DNA from: a virus
Strand: one strand, 5' to 3'
DNA: 64,000 nt
Virus record (IMG/VR): IMGVR_UViG_3300042731_009409
Coordinates: 44,356-108,355 of that record
Shown: positions 45,977-53,852 of the stretch, one piece after another
Layout: each line of letters starts with the position of its first letter
Position numbering within the stretch: the first letter of the stretch is position 1
Program-made: the position numbers and the translations under genes
Notes under the pieces: generated by a model
Databases searched by the model: none
Told to the model about the DNA's origin: nothing
Seen by the model: the letters and a program-made list of their open reading frames with translations, nothing else

Positions 45977-47416
45977 ATGAAAAAAATAAAAATAGAAATA
46001 GAAAATTGTTATACAAAAATTTTTGGTATAAACAGAGAAACAGTGCGAAAATTATCGGATATAACATCGTACATTTTAAAAGGTTCGTGGTTTTCAAAAT
46101 CGTATCAAAAGGGGAATTGGAGCGGAAAGGAAAAATTGCTCGAAATGGTAAAAACCGGCGGTTACAGGTTTCCAACCGGCCTTTTATACGATGTTACAAA
46201 ATATTTAGAAAAACAAAAAATCCAATATAAAATAATAGACAAGAGGCGAAAACCAAAACACAAAGATTTTGTTCTTTATTCATGGAATCAAAAAATAAAG
46301 CTCAGAAATTATCAAAATAAAGCTTTCGAAAAAATATCAAAAAAAGATTTGTATTTCGGCAATGGAATTTTAAAAATGCCAATCCGATCTGGAAAAACAA
46401 AAACAATTGCCTGGATAATAGGGTTTTTGTCTGTAAGGACATTGTTTATCGTACCATCAAAATCCTTATTGTACCAAACCCAAAAAAGTCTAGAAGAATC
46501 TCTATTGTGCAAGGTTGGTTTGATCGGTGATGGAAAGTGGGAAGAACAAAATATAACAGTTGCCACAGCCCAGACTTTATCTAAATCCAGAATGTCCAAT
46601 GATCCGAAGTGGAAAAAACTCATAAAGCGATATTTTTGTATAATTTTTGATGAAGCACACCATTTGACAGCACCAACGTGGCATAAAACAATGATGGAGT
46701 TTGACGCTCCATATAAACTCGGTTTAAGTGCCACTGCATTCCCGGAAATGGATGGAAGCCAGTGGGATAAAGGATCGATATGGCTCAAGGCGTGTTGTGG
46801 CAGAATCCGTGTAAGTGTCGATACAAGTGATTTGATTGAACAAGGGTATCTGACAAAACCAATCGTAAAACTTTATAAGATAGACAAGCCTGATTTAAGC
46901 GGCAAAGGTTGGTCTCAAAGCCTGAGAAACAAGGCAATTTACGAAAATAAAATACGAAACAAAAAAATAACGGAAGTAGCAAAAAAATATACAAAAAAAG
47001 GAAAACTCGTCCTAGTTGTAACAAATCGACTCAACCAAGTTAAAATATTGTCTGAAATGTTTGATAAAGCTGGAATAAATCACGAAACAATGACAAGCGC
47101 AGACTCGACTGAGTCGAGAGAAAACAAAGTTTCGGATTTCGTAAATCACAAAACAGACGCATTGATTGGTACGATTTTATCTGAAGGCGTTGATATACCT
47201 GAAATTGATGTTGTGATAAATGCAGAAGGCGGAACCGATATAAAATCAACTGTCCAAAAGATGAGAAATTTAACAGTTTGCGATGGAAAAAAGAATGCAA
47301 TTTTTGTTGACTTTATTGATTTGACCAACAAATATTTCGCAAACCATTCAAAATCACGCCTATCCGTATATAAATCTGAAAGAGCGTTTAGGGTAAAACT
47401 CGTGGCCCAAAAATGA
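45977..47416 (+). CDS. uvsW: SF2 helicase, UvsW-like
   Basis: About 479 residues from the ATG at 45977. A ~110-residue N-terminal domain precedes KLRNYQNKAFEKI (Q motif), MPIRSGKTKT near 133 (Walker A), CIIFDEAHHLTAP near 224 (DEAH), LGLSATAF (motif III), LVLVVTNRLNQVKIL (IV), ALIGTILSEGVDIPE (V) and VQKMRN (VI region). Size and order match T4 UvsW and other phage recombination helicases that unwind D-loops and R-loops. Its stop codon lies inside a copy of the 24-bp element. Confidence 0.85.
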   Translation: MKKIKIEIENCYTKIFGINRETVRKLSDITSYILKGSWFSKSYQKGNWSGKEKLLEMVKTGGYRFPTGLLYDVTKYLEKQKIQYKIIDKRRKPKHKDFVLYSWNQKIKLRNYQNKAFEKISKKDLYFGNGILKMPIRSGKTKTIAWIIGFLSVRTLFIVPSKSLLYQTQKSLEESLLCKVGLIGDGKWEEQNITVATAQTLSKSRMSNDPKWKKLIKRYFCIIFDEAHHLTAPTWHKTMMEFDAPYKLGLSATAFPEMDGSQWDKGSIWLKACCGRIRVSVDTSDLIEQGYLTKPIVKLYKIDKPDLSGKGWSQSLRNKAIYENKIRNKKITEVAKKYTKKGKLVLVVTNRLNQVKILSEMFDKAGINHETMTSADSTESRENKVSDFVNHKTDALIGTILSEGVDIPEIDVVINAEGGTDIKSTVQKMRNLTVCDGKKNAIFVDFIDLTNKYFANHSKSRLSVYKSERAFRVKLVAQK

Positions 47417-47424
47417 TACACGAG
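47399..47424. repeat. 24-bp dispersed element (copy 8, divergent)
   Basis: CTCGTGGCCCAAAAATGATA then CACGAG. Overlaps and supplies the UvsW-like stop codon. Confidence 0.6.
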
Positions 47425-47430
47425 ACTTCT

Positions 47431-47454
47431 CCGTGTACCAAAAATGAGCCACAC
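47431..47454. repeat. 24-bp dispersed element (copy 9, forward)
   Basis: CCGTGTACCAAAAATGAGCC then ACAC, touching the next copy. Confidence 0.7.
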
Positions 47455-47476
47455 GTGTACCAAAAATGAGCCACGG
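47454..47476. repeat. 24-bp dispersed element (copy 10, forward)
   Basis: CGTGTACCAAAAATGAGCCA then CGG, in tandem with copy 9. Confidence 0.7.
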
Positions 47477-47485
47477 GAGAAAATG

Positions 47486-47509
47486 CCGTGTACCAGAAAT
47501 GAGCCACGG
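47486..47509. repeat. 24-bp dispersed element (copy 11, forward)
   Basis: CCGTGTACCAGAAATGAGCC then ACGG, ~90 bases ahead of the winged-helix gene. Confidence 0.7.
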
Positions 47510-47598
47510 GGAAATTTAAGCTTGTATAAGAATCTAAAAACATGTTAAAACCCTTATATTGGCTATGCATTTTTTTAATTTACAAAACAAAATAAAAA

Positions 47599-47898
47599 AT
47601 GATTAAAAAAGTAGGGATAAAGACAAAAACAGTTAGTTTGCCGGAAGCTTATAGCGAATTATCGCCGAATGTTTTTGCTGCTTTTGTGGTACTTTCTACA
47701 ATTCAAAAAAAGACGTACAAAAGAAACAAAATTCCTAAACTTTTGGGCAAAACAAGATCAAGTTGTTCCAGATTTCTGGAACAGTTGGTTGCATTAAAAT
47801 ACATTAAAATAAAAAATAAAGGAATTGGAAAACCATCAGTAATTTATTTTCTAAAACGCTTAGAGGTAGAAAAAGACTCAAGGTTTGTGATCTCATGA
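47599..47898 (+). CDS. Winged-helix transcription regulator
   Basis: 99 residues. VFAAFVVLSTIQKKTYKRN, IPKLLGKTRSSCSRFLEQLV and LKYIKIKNKGIGKPSVIYFL read as helix, recognition helix, and wing of a MarR/ArsR-like winged helix. It lies inside the densest cluster of 24-bp elements and is followed by a strong terminator, so it is a monocistronic regulator. It may bind the elements. That is inference from position. Confidence 0.6.
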   Translation: MIKKVGIKTKTVSLPEAYSELSPNVFAAFVVLSTIQKKTYKRNKIPKLLGKTRSSCSRFLEQLVALKYIKIKNKGIGKPSVIYFLKRLEVEKDSRFVIS

Positions 47899-47921
47899 AG
47901 TATTTTAAAAGACCGAAGGTC

Positions 47922-47958
47922 AAGAATGATTATTCTTTTTTAAAGAATAATCATTCTT
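47922..47958 (+). terminator. Terminator after winged-helix gene
   Basis: Perfect 16-bp stem AAGAATGATTATTCTT / AAGAATAATCATTCTT with loop TTTTA, then TTC-rich sequence, 24 bases after the regulator's stop. Confidence 0.65.
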
Positions 47959-48041
47959 TTCTATATTCTGGGAGCAGTATTTCTTTTTTAAAAAACAGAA
48001 AAACAAAAAAATTTAAAAAAATGCACAGGAAGTGGATTTCT

Positions 48042-48065
48042 CCGTGTACCAAAAATGAGCCACGG
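48042..48065. repeat. 24-bp dispersed element (copy 12, forward)
   Basis: CCGTGTACCAAAAATGAGCC then ACGG, at the head of the structured region before the replication genes. Confidence 0.7.
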
Positions 48066-48149
48066 GGTTTTTCTTTCTTTCTTTTTTTCTTTCTTTCTTT
48101 AATAGCTTGTTATATAGCTTATTATATAACTTATTATATAACAGGTGAC

Positions 48150-48203
48150 AAACTTTATATATATATGACTCAGCTAAAGCTTCGTCATATATATATAAAG
48201 TTT
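48150..48203. other. Long hairpin, 20-bp perfect stem
   Basis: Arms AAACTTTATATATATATGAC and GTCATATATATATAAAGTTT with a 14-base loop that itself contains AGCT-AAA-GCT. No T-run follows. Candidate structured RNA or origin element. Confidence 0.6.
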
Positions 48204-48347
48204 CACTTCGTGATATTTTATATTATACACTTATTTATCTTATCTGCTCTATACAAACTAATATACTTAGACATATGTTCTATGTTATATGTCAATTACG
48301 ATTTGAATCTAATCTAAATCGTATGACTAGAAAAGGATTTCGGAAAG

Positions 48348-49037
48348 ATGCTCGTTGAAGAGATAAAAAAGATGAAAAATGGTGAAAGGATGAACCCAAA
48401 GAAAATTTTGAAGAGGGTTAAAGCAGAAAAGAAGAAAATTGATTGGGGAAAGTTCCCGGAACCTGGAATATTTTTGACCAGAAATGAAAAAATGAATAAA
48501 GATCTTTCCCGGAAAGGAAAGGTAAAAAAAATTGCTCTTGATAAGCTTGGGAAAAAATTTGGCGAATGCTATGTGCTTTACAGGAATGCTGCTGAAATAG
48601 AATTGGGAAGAAAAAAGGTTTTTATCATAACCGTCAAAAATGAAAAATATTGTGTTGGTGGTGGGAGCTTTTGTTTTGCCAATATGTTTAACCCATTTTT
48701 GTTGTTTCGATATTGGCACGAAATGAAAGATCATTTTTTTGATTTCACGTTTCCACCACTTTCTTTTATTGCAAGTTCTTATGCTCTGGAAACTGCGTAC
48801 AACAATGTTTCTCAAATAGAGTTTGGCAATTCTTATTCCAGCATTTGTTGTGGTCTGTCTAAAATAAAAACAATTTTGAAAAAAAACAATTTTGACATCC
48901 CGGATGATGACAGGTTTGTTTTGCAGATAAAACAAACGGCAGAATTTATTAAAAGCGGTAGAAAAATGTTTGTGACAGAAAATATTAAAAGAATGGTTGA
49001 TTGTTTGGTGGAATATGAGAACAGAAAAAGAAGTTGA
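48348..49037 (+). CDS. Unknown protein, first gene of replication operon
   Basis: 229 residues, unrecognised. Basic helical start (EEIKKMKNGERMNPKKILKR), beta-rich middle (GECYVLYRNAAEIELGRKKV, CVGGGSFCFANMF), and a helical C-terminus (LQIKQTAEFIKSGRKMFV). Three Cys in the middle. The DnaC-like loader overlaps its end by 23 bases. An origin- or primosome-related role is suggested only by position. Confidence 0.5.
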   Translation: MLVEEIKKMKNGERMNPKKILKRVKAEKKKIDWGKFPEPGIFLTRNEKMNKDLSRKGKVKKIALDKLGKKFGECYVLYRNAAEIELGRKKVFIITVKNEKYCVGGGSFCFANMFNPFLLFRYWHEMKDHFFDFTFPPLSFIASSYALETAYNNVSQIEFGNSYSSICCGLSKIKTILKKNNFDIPDDDRFVLQIKQTAEFIKSGRKMFVTENIKRMVDCLVEYENRKRS

Positions 49038-49692
49038 AAAATTTTTTGAATCTGTAAACAGCAGAAATCTAAATAGCGAAAAAAAATATTTTTATAAACA
49101 AGCGTATGAGGGCTGTTTGCCTTTTGGTTTTTTTAATGTTTTGCACAAAAAAATAACACACAATAAAGAAATTTTTGAAAACATTGTTGTGCGCTATGTG
49201 CAAAAAATAGATGTTGTTCTAAAAAATGGTTACGGTTTAATTTTTACTGGCGATAACGGAACCGGGAAAACACATTTTGTTTCTTACATTTTGTCATCAG
49301 CGATTAAAAAAAGAAGGACCGTTTATTACACAACTCTTCCAGAGCTTGAAAATAATTTAAAGCGAGGGTTTTCAGAATGGGACATAAATAAAAGATTGGA
49401 TTATTTTTTAAGTTCTGATTTTCTAGCAATAGACGAAGTCGGCAAAGAGCTTGTTGGAAAAAGAAGAGCCGACAATTATATAAATTGTCAGTTTGAGAGA
49501 ATACTAAAGAAACGCTTTGACGACAATATGCCAACCATACTCGTATCCAACCTAAGTGCGTCAGACATGTGTAAAACATATGGTTCGTCAGTCGAATCAA
49601 TTTTGAACGGGAAATACAGATTTGTCCAGTTTGAGACTGGCGACTACCGCGCAAAATTGTCAAAGCGCATGGGTGACGAGATGGGTTACTAG
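49015..49692 (+). CDS. dnaC: DnaC/IstB-like helicase loader
   Basis: About 225 residues from the ATG at 49015 (site GGTGGA). An N-terminal helical region precedes the AAA+ core: LIFTGDNGTGKTHFVSYIL near 78 (Walker A), FLAIDEVGKE (Walker B, DE), MPTILVSNLSASDM (sensor 1) and GKYRFVQFETGDYR (arginine finger region). Matches DnaC-type loaders, which place DnaB on ssDNA. The DnaB-type helicase is the next gene but one gap away. Confidence 0.8.
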   Translation: MRTEKEVEKFFESVNSRNLNSEKKYFYKQAYEGCLPFGFFNVLHKKITHNKEIFENIVVRYVQKIDVVLKNGYGLIFTGDNGTGKTHFVSYILSSAIKKRRTVYYTTLPELENNLKRGFSEWDINKRLDYFLSSDFLAIDEVGKELVGKRRADNYINCQFERILKKRFDDNMPTILVSNLSASDMCKTYGSSVESILNGKYRFVQFETGDYRAKLSKRMGDEMGY

Positions 49693-49702
49693 GCTTCTTT
49701 GT

Positions 49703-49731
49703 TTGTTGATTTGGGTATATCGGTATATACT
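49703..49731 (+). promoter_or_regulatory. Promoter for DnaB-primase genes
   Basis: TTGTTG, 17 bases, TATACT, ~90 bases upstream of the DnaB-like ATG. Its -10 overlaps a dyad. Confidence 0.55.
49715..49730. promoter_or_regulatory. Dyad overlapping the -10, possible operator
   Basis: GTATATCGGTATATAC: 6-bp arms with a 4-base centre, covering most of the TATACT hexamer. Confidence 0.45.
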
Positions 49732-49822
49732 GTTACAAAAGTCGGTCTCGGAGGCGTTTAGGGCCGGTAGAAAAAAAATGGGTTACGAATATATAAGGAC
49801 ATACATTTACTAATATAACATC

Positions 49823-51169
49823 ATGGACTTTGATTTAGAATTTGAAACCGATATTTTATCGAATTGCCTTGTTGATAAAAAGTATCTCAAAGAGGCATTT
49901 TCTGTGCTTAGTGCACATCACTTTGGTACGGACGAACTTTCTTGGTGTTGGGATGTAATATCAGACGTCTGGAGAAAAAATAAGGAGCTTGCAAGAGGAA
50001 AAGTTTTTGTATATCGTGCGAAAAAACTAAGAGATGAAAACAGACTCGAATATCTCAAGGTTGTCTCTAAACTTTTTAAAAACAAACCAAAAGCTCCAAA
50101 AACAGCTTTCGATGAATTGAAAAAATTTGTCCTGACAGTAGAGGCACAAAAAACTTTAGAGAATGCTTTAGATAAAATTGAGAAAAACGATATCGAAGGC
50201 GCATACAAAGAATTTAGTCTCGCTGGCAGAAAAAAAGAAAATGTAGAAACGTACAAGTCGTCAAAATGGATTGAAGAATTTGAAGAAAGACAAACTCAGA
50301 GAAAAAAAGAGAAAGAAAATCCAGAACTAGTAACCAGGATACCCACTGGAATAAATAAGATTGATAAGATTTTAAATGGTGGTATACAAAAAGGCGAACT
50401 TGGTTTGGTAATGGCAACAACGTCGCAAGGAAAGTCAAGCTTGCTAACTAATTTTGCTTACATTGCCGTTGCAAATAAATATAAAGTTGTTTATTTTACT
50501 TTCGAAATGTCAATAAAACAGATTGCAATGAGGCAAGATGCGCGTTGGCTAAAAATTGATTATGACAAATTTAAAACTTATAACTTCACGAAAGAAGAAA
50601 AAAATTATATAAAAAGAAGATTAAAAAAAGCAAGAAAAAAATATTTAAACAGTTTGAGAATAGCTTATTATCCTATGGGTAAGCCGTCGATAGAATCACT
50701 TTATAAAGTTTTGGATGACTATTATGAAGAAGACAAGTTTGTCCCAGATCTTGTGATTATTGATTCGCCAGATCATATGAGATCTGTAAAAAATCAAAAA
50801 GAGATCAGGATTGAACAAAAATTAGTTTATCAGGATTGTAAAGCGTTGGCAGACGATTATGCGGTTTGGGTATCGACACATGCAGGTAGAGAGTGGAAGA
50901 AAAAAATTGCAACATCAGAAGCGGCTGGTGAATCCTACGACAAGTCTAGAATTGCTGACATTGTTTTAACCCTTAATACGCCAGATAAAAATTCAAGGAC
51001 TACAAAATTGCCATTTGATGACGAATTTGATGATGATGAAGAATCTATTTTGGAACCTGGTCACAGATTTATAGAATTTTATTTGGCAAAATATCGTGAT
51101 GGAGAAGCCAGAATATCAATTCCGATAGATTCTAATTTTAAGCAATATGTTTTCACAGAAATATTATAA
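49823..51169 (+). CDS. dnaB: Replicative DnaB-type helicase
   Basis: 448 residues. A DnaB N-terminal helical domain (DILSNCLVDKKYLKEAF onward) precedes the RecA core: RIPTGINKIDKILNGGIQKG, VMATTSQGKSSLLTN near 197 (Walker A with Ala in place of the first Gly), VVYFTFEMSIKQIAMR (motif H1a), PDLVIIDSPDHM (H2) and ADDYAVWVSTHAGREW. The Walker A variant and an unusual acidic stretch before the end (DDEFDDDEES) are notable. Unwinds the phage replication fork. Confidence 0.88.
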   Translation: MDFDLEFETDILSNCLVDKKYLKEAFSVLSAHHFGTDELSWCWDVISDVWRKNKELARGKVFVYRAKKLRDENRLEYLKVVSKLFKNKPKAPKTAFDELKKFVLTVEAQKTLENALDKIEKNDIEGAYKEFSLAGRKKENVETYKSSKWIEEFEERQTQRKKEKENPELVTRIPTGINKIDKILNGGIQKGELGLVMATTSQGKSSLLTNFAYIAVANKYKVVYFTFEMSIKQIAMRQDARWLKIDYDKFKTYNFTKEEKNYIKRRLKKARKKYLNSLRIAYYPMGKPSIESLYKVLDDYYEEDKFVPDLVIIDSPDHMRSVKNQKEIRIEQKLVYQDCKALADDYAVWVSTHAGREWKKKIATSEAAGESYDKSRIADIVLTLNTPDKNSRTTKLPFDDEFDDDEESILEPGHRFIEFYLAKYRDGEARISIPIDSNFKQYVFTEIL

Positions 51170-52152
51170 TGGATTTTGACATAGAAGAATATTGTTTGTC
51201 GAATCTCGATAGAGCAAAAAAAGGAAAAACAAATCAGATTAGTGCCGTCTGTCCTTGGTGTGAAAAATATGGATCATTTTACGTAAGCGTAAAAAGTGGC
51301 GATTATATTTGTTTTAAATGCGAATCAAAAGGAAAAATGTTAGTCGGCCTAGTTGCAAAAATTGAAAATATTTCTTGGTACCAAGCTAAAGCATTTTTGC
51401 TTAAAAAATTATTAAAAAGAAAAAGAAAATATACTATACCATCACTTGAACAGCGGATAAGAAACTTAAGGGAATTAGAAAACGAAAACGAAGAAATAGA
51501 AAAAATATATCCCTTGCCAAAAGAATTTATACCGATCTATCAAAATGGAAAATGGAAATATCCAAAATATCTTAAAGATAGAAAAATAAAAAAAGAAACG
51601 GCAAAAAAATGGGGGCTTGGATTTTGTAATAGAGGTAGATACAAAAACAGAATAATAATACCCCTTATATGCGACAATGGGGTTTCATTTACTTCCAGAT
51701 CTGTAAAACCGGAAATACAACCAAAATATCTAAATCCAGTTTGCGATTTTCAGAAAGACATTTTAGGTGGTTGGAATCTATTTGACAAGAACTCGGATTT
51801 TGTCCTTGTTGAAGGTCCTTTTGACGCGATCAAAATGCATCAGCATGGTTTTAATGTTTTGTTCCTTGGTGGAAAAACATTAAGCCAAAAGCAAAAAGAA
51901 CTATTTTATACAATTTCCAGAAATGTTTCTGTAACTATAATGTTGGATCCGGAAGAGATAAGCGCTCCGTTGGATGTTGCGAAAGAACTTTTTTTTATAT
52001 TTGAGGGAAAGGTATATATAGCCGAATTGAAAAATGGTATAGATCCTGGTAGTTCTACTTTGCAACAAGCTTTTAAGGCTTACGATAATTCGGTAAGGTA
52101 CAAAGGTAACGAAAAGTTATCAATTTTTCGTAAAAGAATCGAAAAAATATAG
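51169..52152 (+). CDS. dnaG: DnaG-type primase
   Basis: 327 residues; the ATG shares a base with the helicase stop. The N-terminal zinc ribbon is VCPWCEKYGS and YICFKCESKG (residues ~28-53). The TOPRIM domain is FVLVEGPFDAIKMHQHGF near 211 with the catalytic Glu, then VTIMLDPEEI (the DxD site here reads D-P-E). The linker includes IRNLRELENENEEIEKI. Makes primers for the DnaE polymerase. The Asp pair of the TOPRIM metal site being D-P-E is atypical. Confidence 0.85.
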   Translation: MDFDIEEYCLSNLDRAKKGKTNQISAVCPWCEKYGSFYVSVKSGDYICFKCESKGKMLVGLVAKIENISWYQAKAFLLKKLLKRKRKYTIPSLEQRIRNLRELENENEEIEKIYPLPKEFIPIYQNGKWKYPKYLKDRKIKKETAKKWGLGFCNRGRYKNRIIIPLICDNGVSFTSRSVKPEIQPKYLNPVCDFQKDILGGWNLFDKNSDFVLVEGPFDAIKMHQHGFNVLFLGGKTLSQKQKELFYTISRNVSVTIMLDPEEISAPLDVAKELFFIFEGKVYIAELKNGIDPGSSTLQQAFKAYDNSVRYKGNEKLSIFRKRIEKI

Positions 52153-52171
52153 TTATGTGTGTTGTTTTTTA

Positions 52172-52200
52172 TTGACTTTTAATTTGTAATTTTGTAGAAA
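52172..52200 (+). promoter_or_regulatory. Candidate promoter for polymerase operon
   Basis: TTGACT, 17 bases, TAGAAA, right before the gene at 52204. The -10 is poor. Confidence 0.35.
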
Positions 52201-52203
52201 ATT

Positions 52204-52872
52204 ATGATGATTGAAAAACTTCCAGGATGTTTTGGAACATATGACGAATTCGAAGATGAATGTTACGAATGTTCAGTAAACCAAGAGTGTTCTAATTTTT
52301 TGTCTTATAAAAATGACGATAAATACAAATACCTAAAAGAATCTGGTGATCAATTTATTACAAAATGTCCTTATGATGTTTTTATTGATTTTTGTTCGAA
52401 ATTGTATAAAAAAAAGGTCATAAAAAAAATAAAAAGTGGAAAAAAAAGAAGATATAATGCGATAGCGAAAAGGACTGTCGACATAATCAAAGAATTTTTT
52501 TCAGATGTGAATTCACAATTAAAAGAAAAAATATATGATACAAACAGAATCTTGTATGATAAACAATTGTATTTTATACATGACAAGAAAAAAAGAAAAT
52601 TTTTGGTAAATTGCAAAAATGTTTTTAAAAAAGATACACCAATATTAAAATTAAAATACAGAATTATGACAAATACATTTGATGTCTCAATTTTTTGTGG
52701 TTTGGATTTATTGTATGACAAAATAGCGAAAAAAGATCTCAAGGTATTAAAATTTGTTGGAACTGATAACAAAAAGTACTCTTCAACATCAAAAAATTTG
52801 AATGTTAGAAAATTGGCAATATTTAAAAAAGTTTTTATAAAAATATTAAAATTATACTGTTTCGAGAAATGA
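52204..52872 (+). CDS. Unknown protein with N-terminal Cys cluster
   Basis: 222 residues. LPGCFGTYDEFEDECYECSV then NQECSNF gives four Cys in the first 30 residues, as in small zinc or Fe-S sites. The rest is basic and helical (KKVIKKIKSGKKRRYNAIAK). Overlaps the FAD-type gene by four bases (ATGA). Unrecognised; the basic core suggests nucleic acid contact. Confidence 0.45.
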   Translation: MMIEKLPGCFGTYDEFEDECYECSVNQECSNFLSYKNDDKYKYLKESGDQFITKCPYDVFIDFCSKLYKKKVIKKIKSGKKRRYNAIAKRTVDIIKEFFSDVNSQLKEKIYDTNRILYDKQLYFIHDKKKRKFLVNCKNVFKKDTPILKLKYRIMTNTFDVSIFCGLDLLYDKIAKKDLKVLKFVGTDNKKYSSTSKNLNVRKLAIFKKVFIKILKLYCFEK

Positions 52873-53852
52873 AAAATTTAATAGTTGTTGGTTCAAATTA
52901 TATTGGTTTAAGTGCTGCTTATCTATTAAAAGATAGGTTTAATGTTAAAGTTATAGATGTTTATTCAAAAGATGATATTGTAAAATTAGGAAATAAGTTT
53001 TTTTCGTGTAAAAAAAATGTTGTTAATTTTTTTGAAAAACTTAATATACCTTATAATATAGATTATTTAAGCAGAGGGGTTTTGATCAGAGGCGAAGTTT
53101 ACGATATATTTAATTATTTCAAAGATATGGATATTAATAGTTATAAAAGAATAAAAGTTGATTATTTTAAAAAAACAAGGTGTTTTAATTGTAGGACCGA
53201 ACAAGTTCACATTAATGAAAATATAAAATCAGAAGTTTTTGATTGGGGTAAGAGAACAACTGATAAAAAATTTATTTTTTTTGATGGACGTACATTTGTA
53301 GAAGTTTTGAAAAAAAACTTGTCTGATATTGAGTTTATAAAATCAAATGTAAAATCTGTTGGTGTTAAAACTTTGGAATTAAATGACTTAAAAATTGACT
53401 ACGACATTATTGTTTTTACAATCCCTATTTGGGATATAAAAAAATTTTTGTGGTTAAATATACCAAAATGTAATTCTATTAAAAGAAATTTAATAAAAGT
53501 GTTTTCTAGAAAAAATTTATATTTAGAATATGATTATGTTCTTACTCCATATACCCCAAATAATGCAATATTTTCAACGTCTTTGTACGAAGGTGATTAT
53601 ATTGTAGAAGCGAATGGAGACATAAACAAAAGATTACCTGATATTGTTGGCGATCTGTATTTTTTGTTTGGTGATTATTGGTACATAAAAGATCATGATA
53701 CATTAAATGGACCGTTTGTATATCCCTATACAAACAGAAATACAAAAGATACAAATAAAATCAAATTTATAGGAAAATATTCAGAATTTAATTCTAATGT
53801 TATTTTTTCAGATAATTTAAAAAAAATAGTGAGGTTGAATGATTTTAGTTGA
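52869..53852 (+). CDS. FAD/NAD(P)-fold oxidoreductase-like protein
   Basis: 327 residues. NLIVVGSNYIGLSAAYLLKD is a Rossmann dinucleotide-binding start (G-x-N-x-x-G, with Asn where Gly is usual), followed by VKVID as the acidic end of strand 2. DYDIIVFTIPIWDIKKFL and the C-terminal KIKFIGKYSEFNSNVIFSDN resemble the FAD-binding end of UDP-galactopyranose-mutase and amine-oxidase-like flavoproteins. Its place between primase and polymerase suggests a link to DNA or nucleotide chemistry. The substrate is unknown. Confidence 0.6.
   Translation: MKNLIVVGSNYIGLSAAYLLKDRFNVKVIDVYSKDDIVKLGNKFFSCKKNVVNFFEKLNIPYNIDYLSRGVLIRGEVYDIFNYFKDMDINSYKRIKVDYFKKTRCFNCRTEQVHINENIKSEVFDWGKRTTDKKFIFFDGRTFVEVLKKNLSDIEFIKSNVKSVGVKTLELNDLKIDYDIIVFTIPIWDIKKFLWLNIPKCNSIKRNLIKVFSRKNLYLEYDYVLTPYTPNNAIFSTSLYEGDYIVEANGDINKRLPDIVGDLYFLFGDYWYIKDHDTLNGPFVYPYTNRNTKDTNKIKFIGKYSEFNSNVIFSDNLKKIVRLNDFS

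Larger units (their letters stand above)
47899..48347. other. Structured gene-free region
   Basis: No supportable gene in ~450 bases. It holds the terminator at 47922-47958, one 24-bp element (48042-48065), a CTTT pyrimidine tract (48067-48102), TTATATA repeats, a 20-bp-stem hairpin (48150-48203), and two smaller dyads (GACATAT/ATATGTC near 48,270; ACGATTT/AAATCGT near 48,300). An in-frame stretch at 47895-48317 crosses all of these and looks fortuitous. Candidate non-coding RNA or second origin. Confidence 0.5.

Noticed and set aside
47895-48317. 140-codon plus-strand reading frame after the winged-helix gene
   Set aside because: It crosses a terminator hairpin, a 24-bp element, a CTTT tract and most of a 20-bp hairpin, and its translation is low-complexity and erratic. 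No ribosome site.
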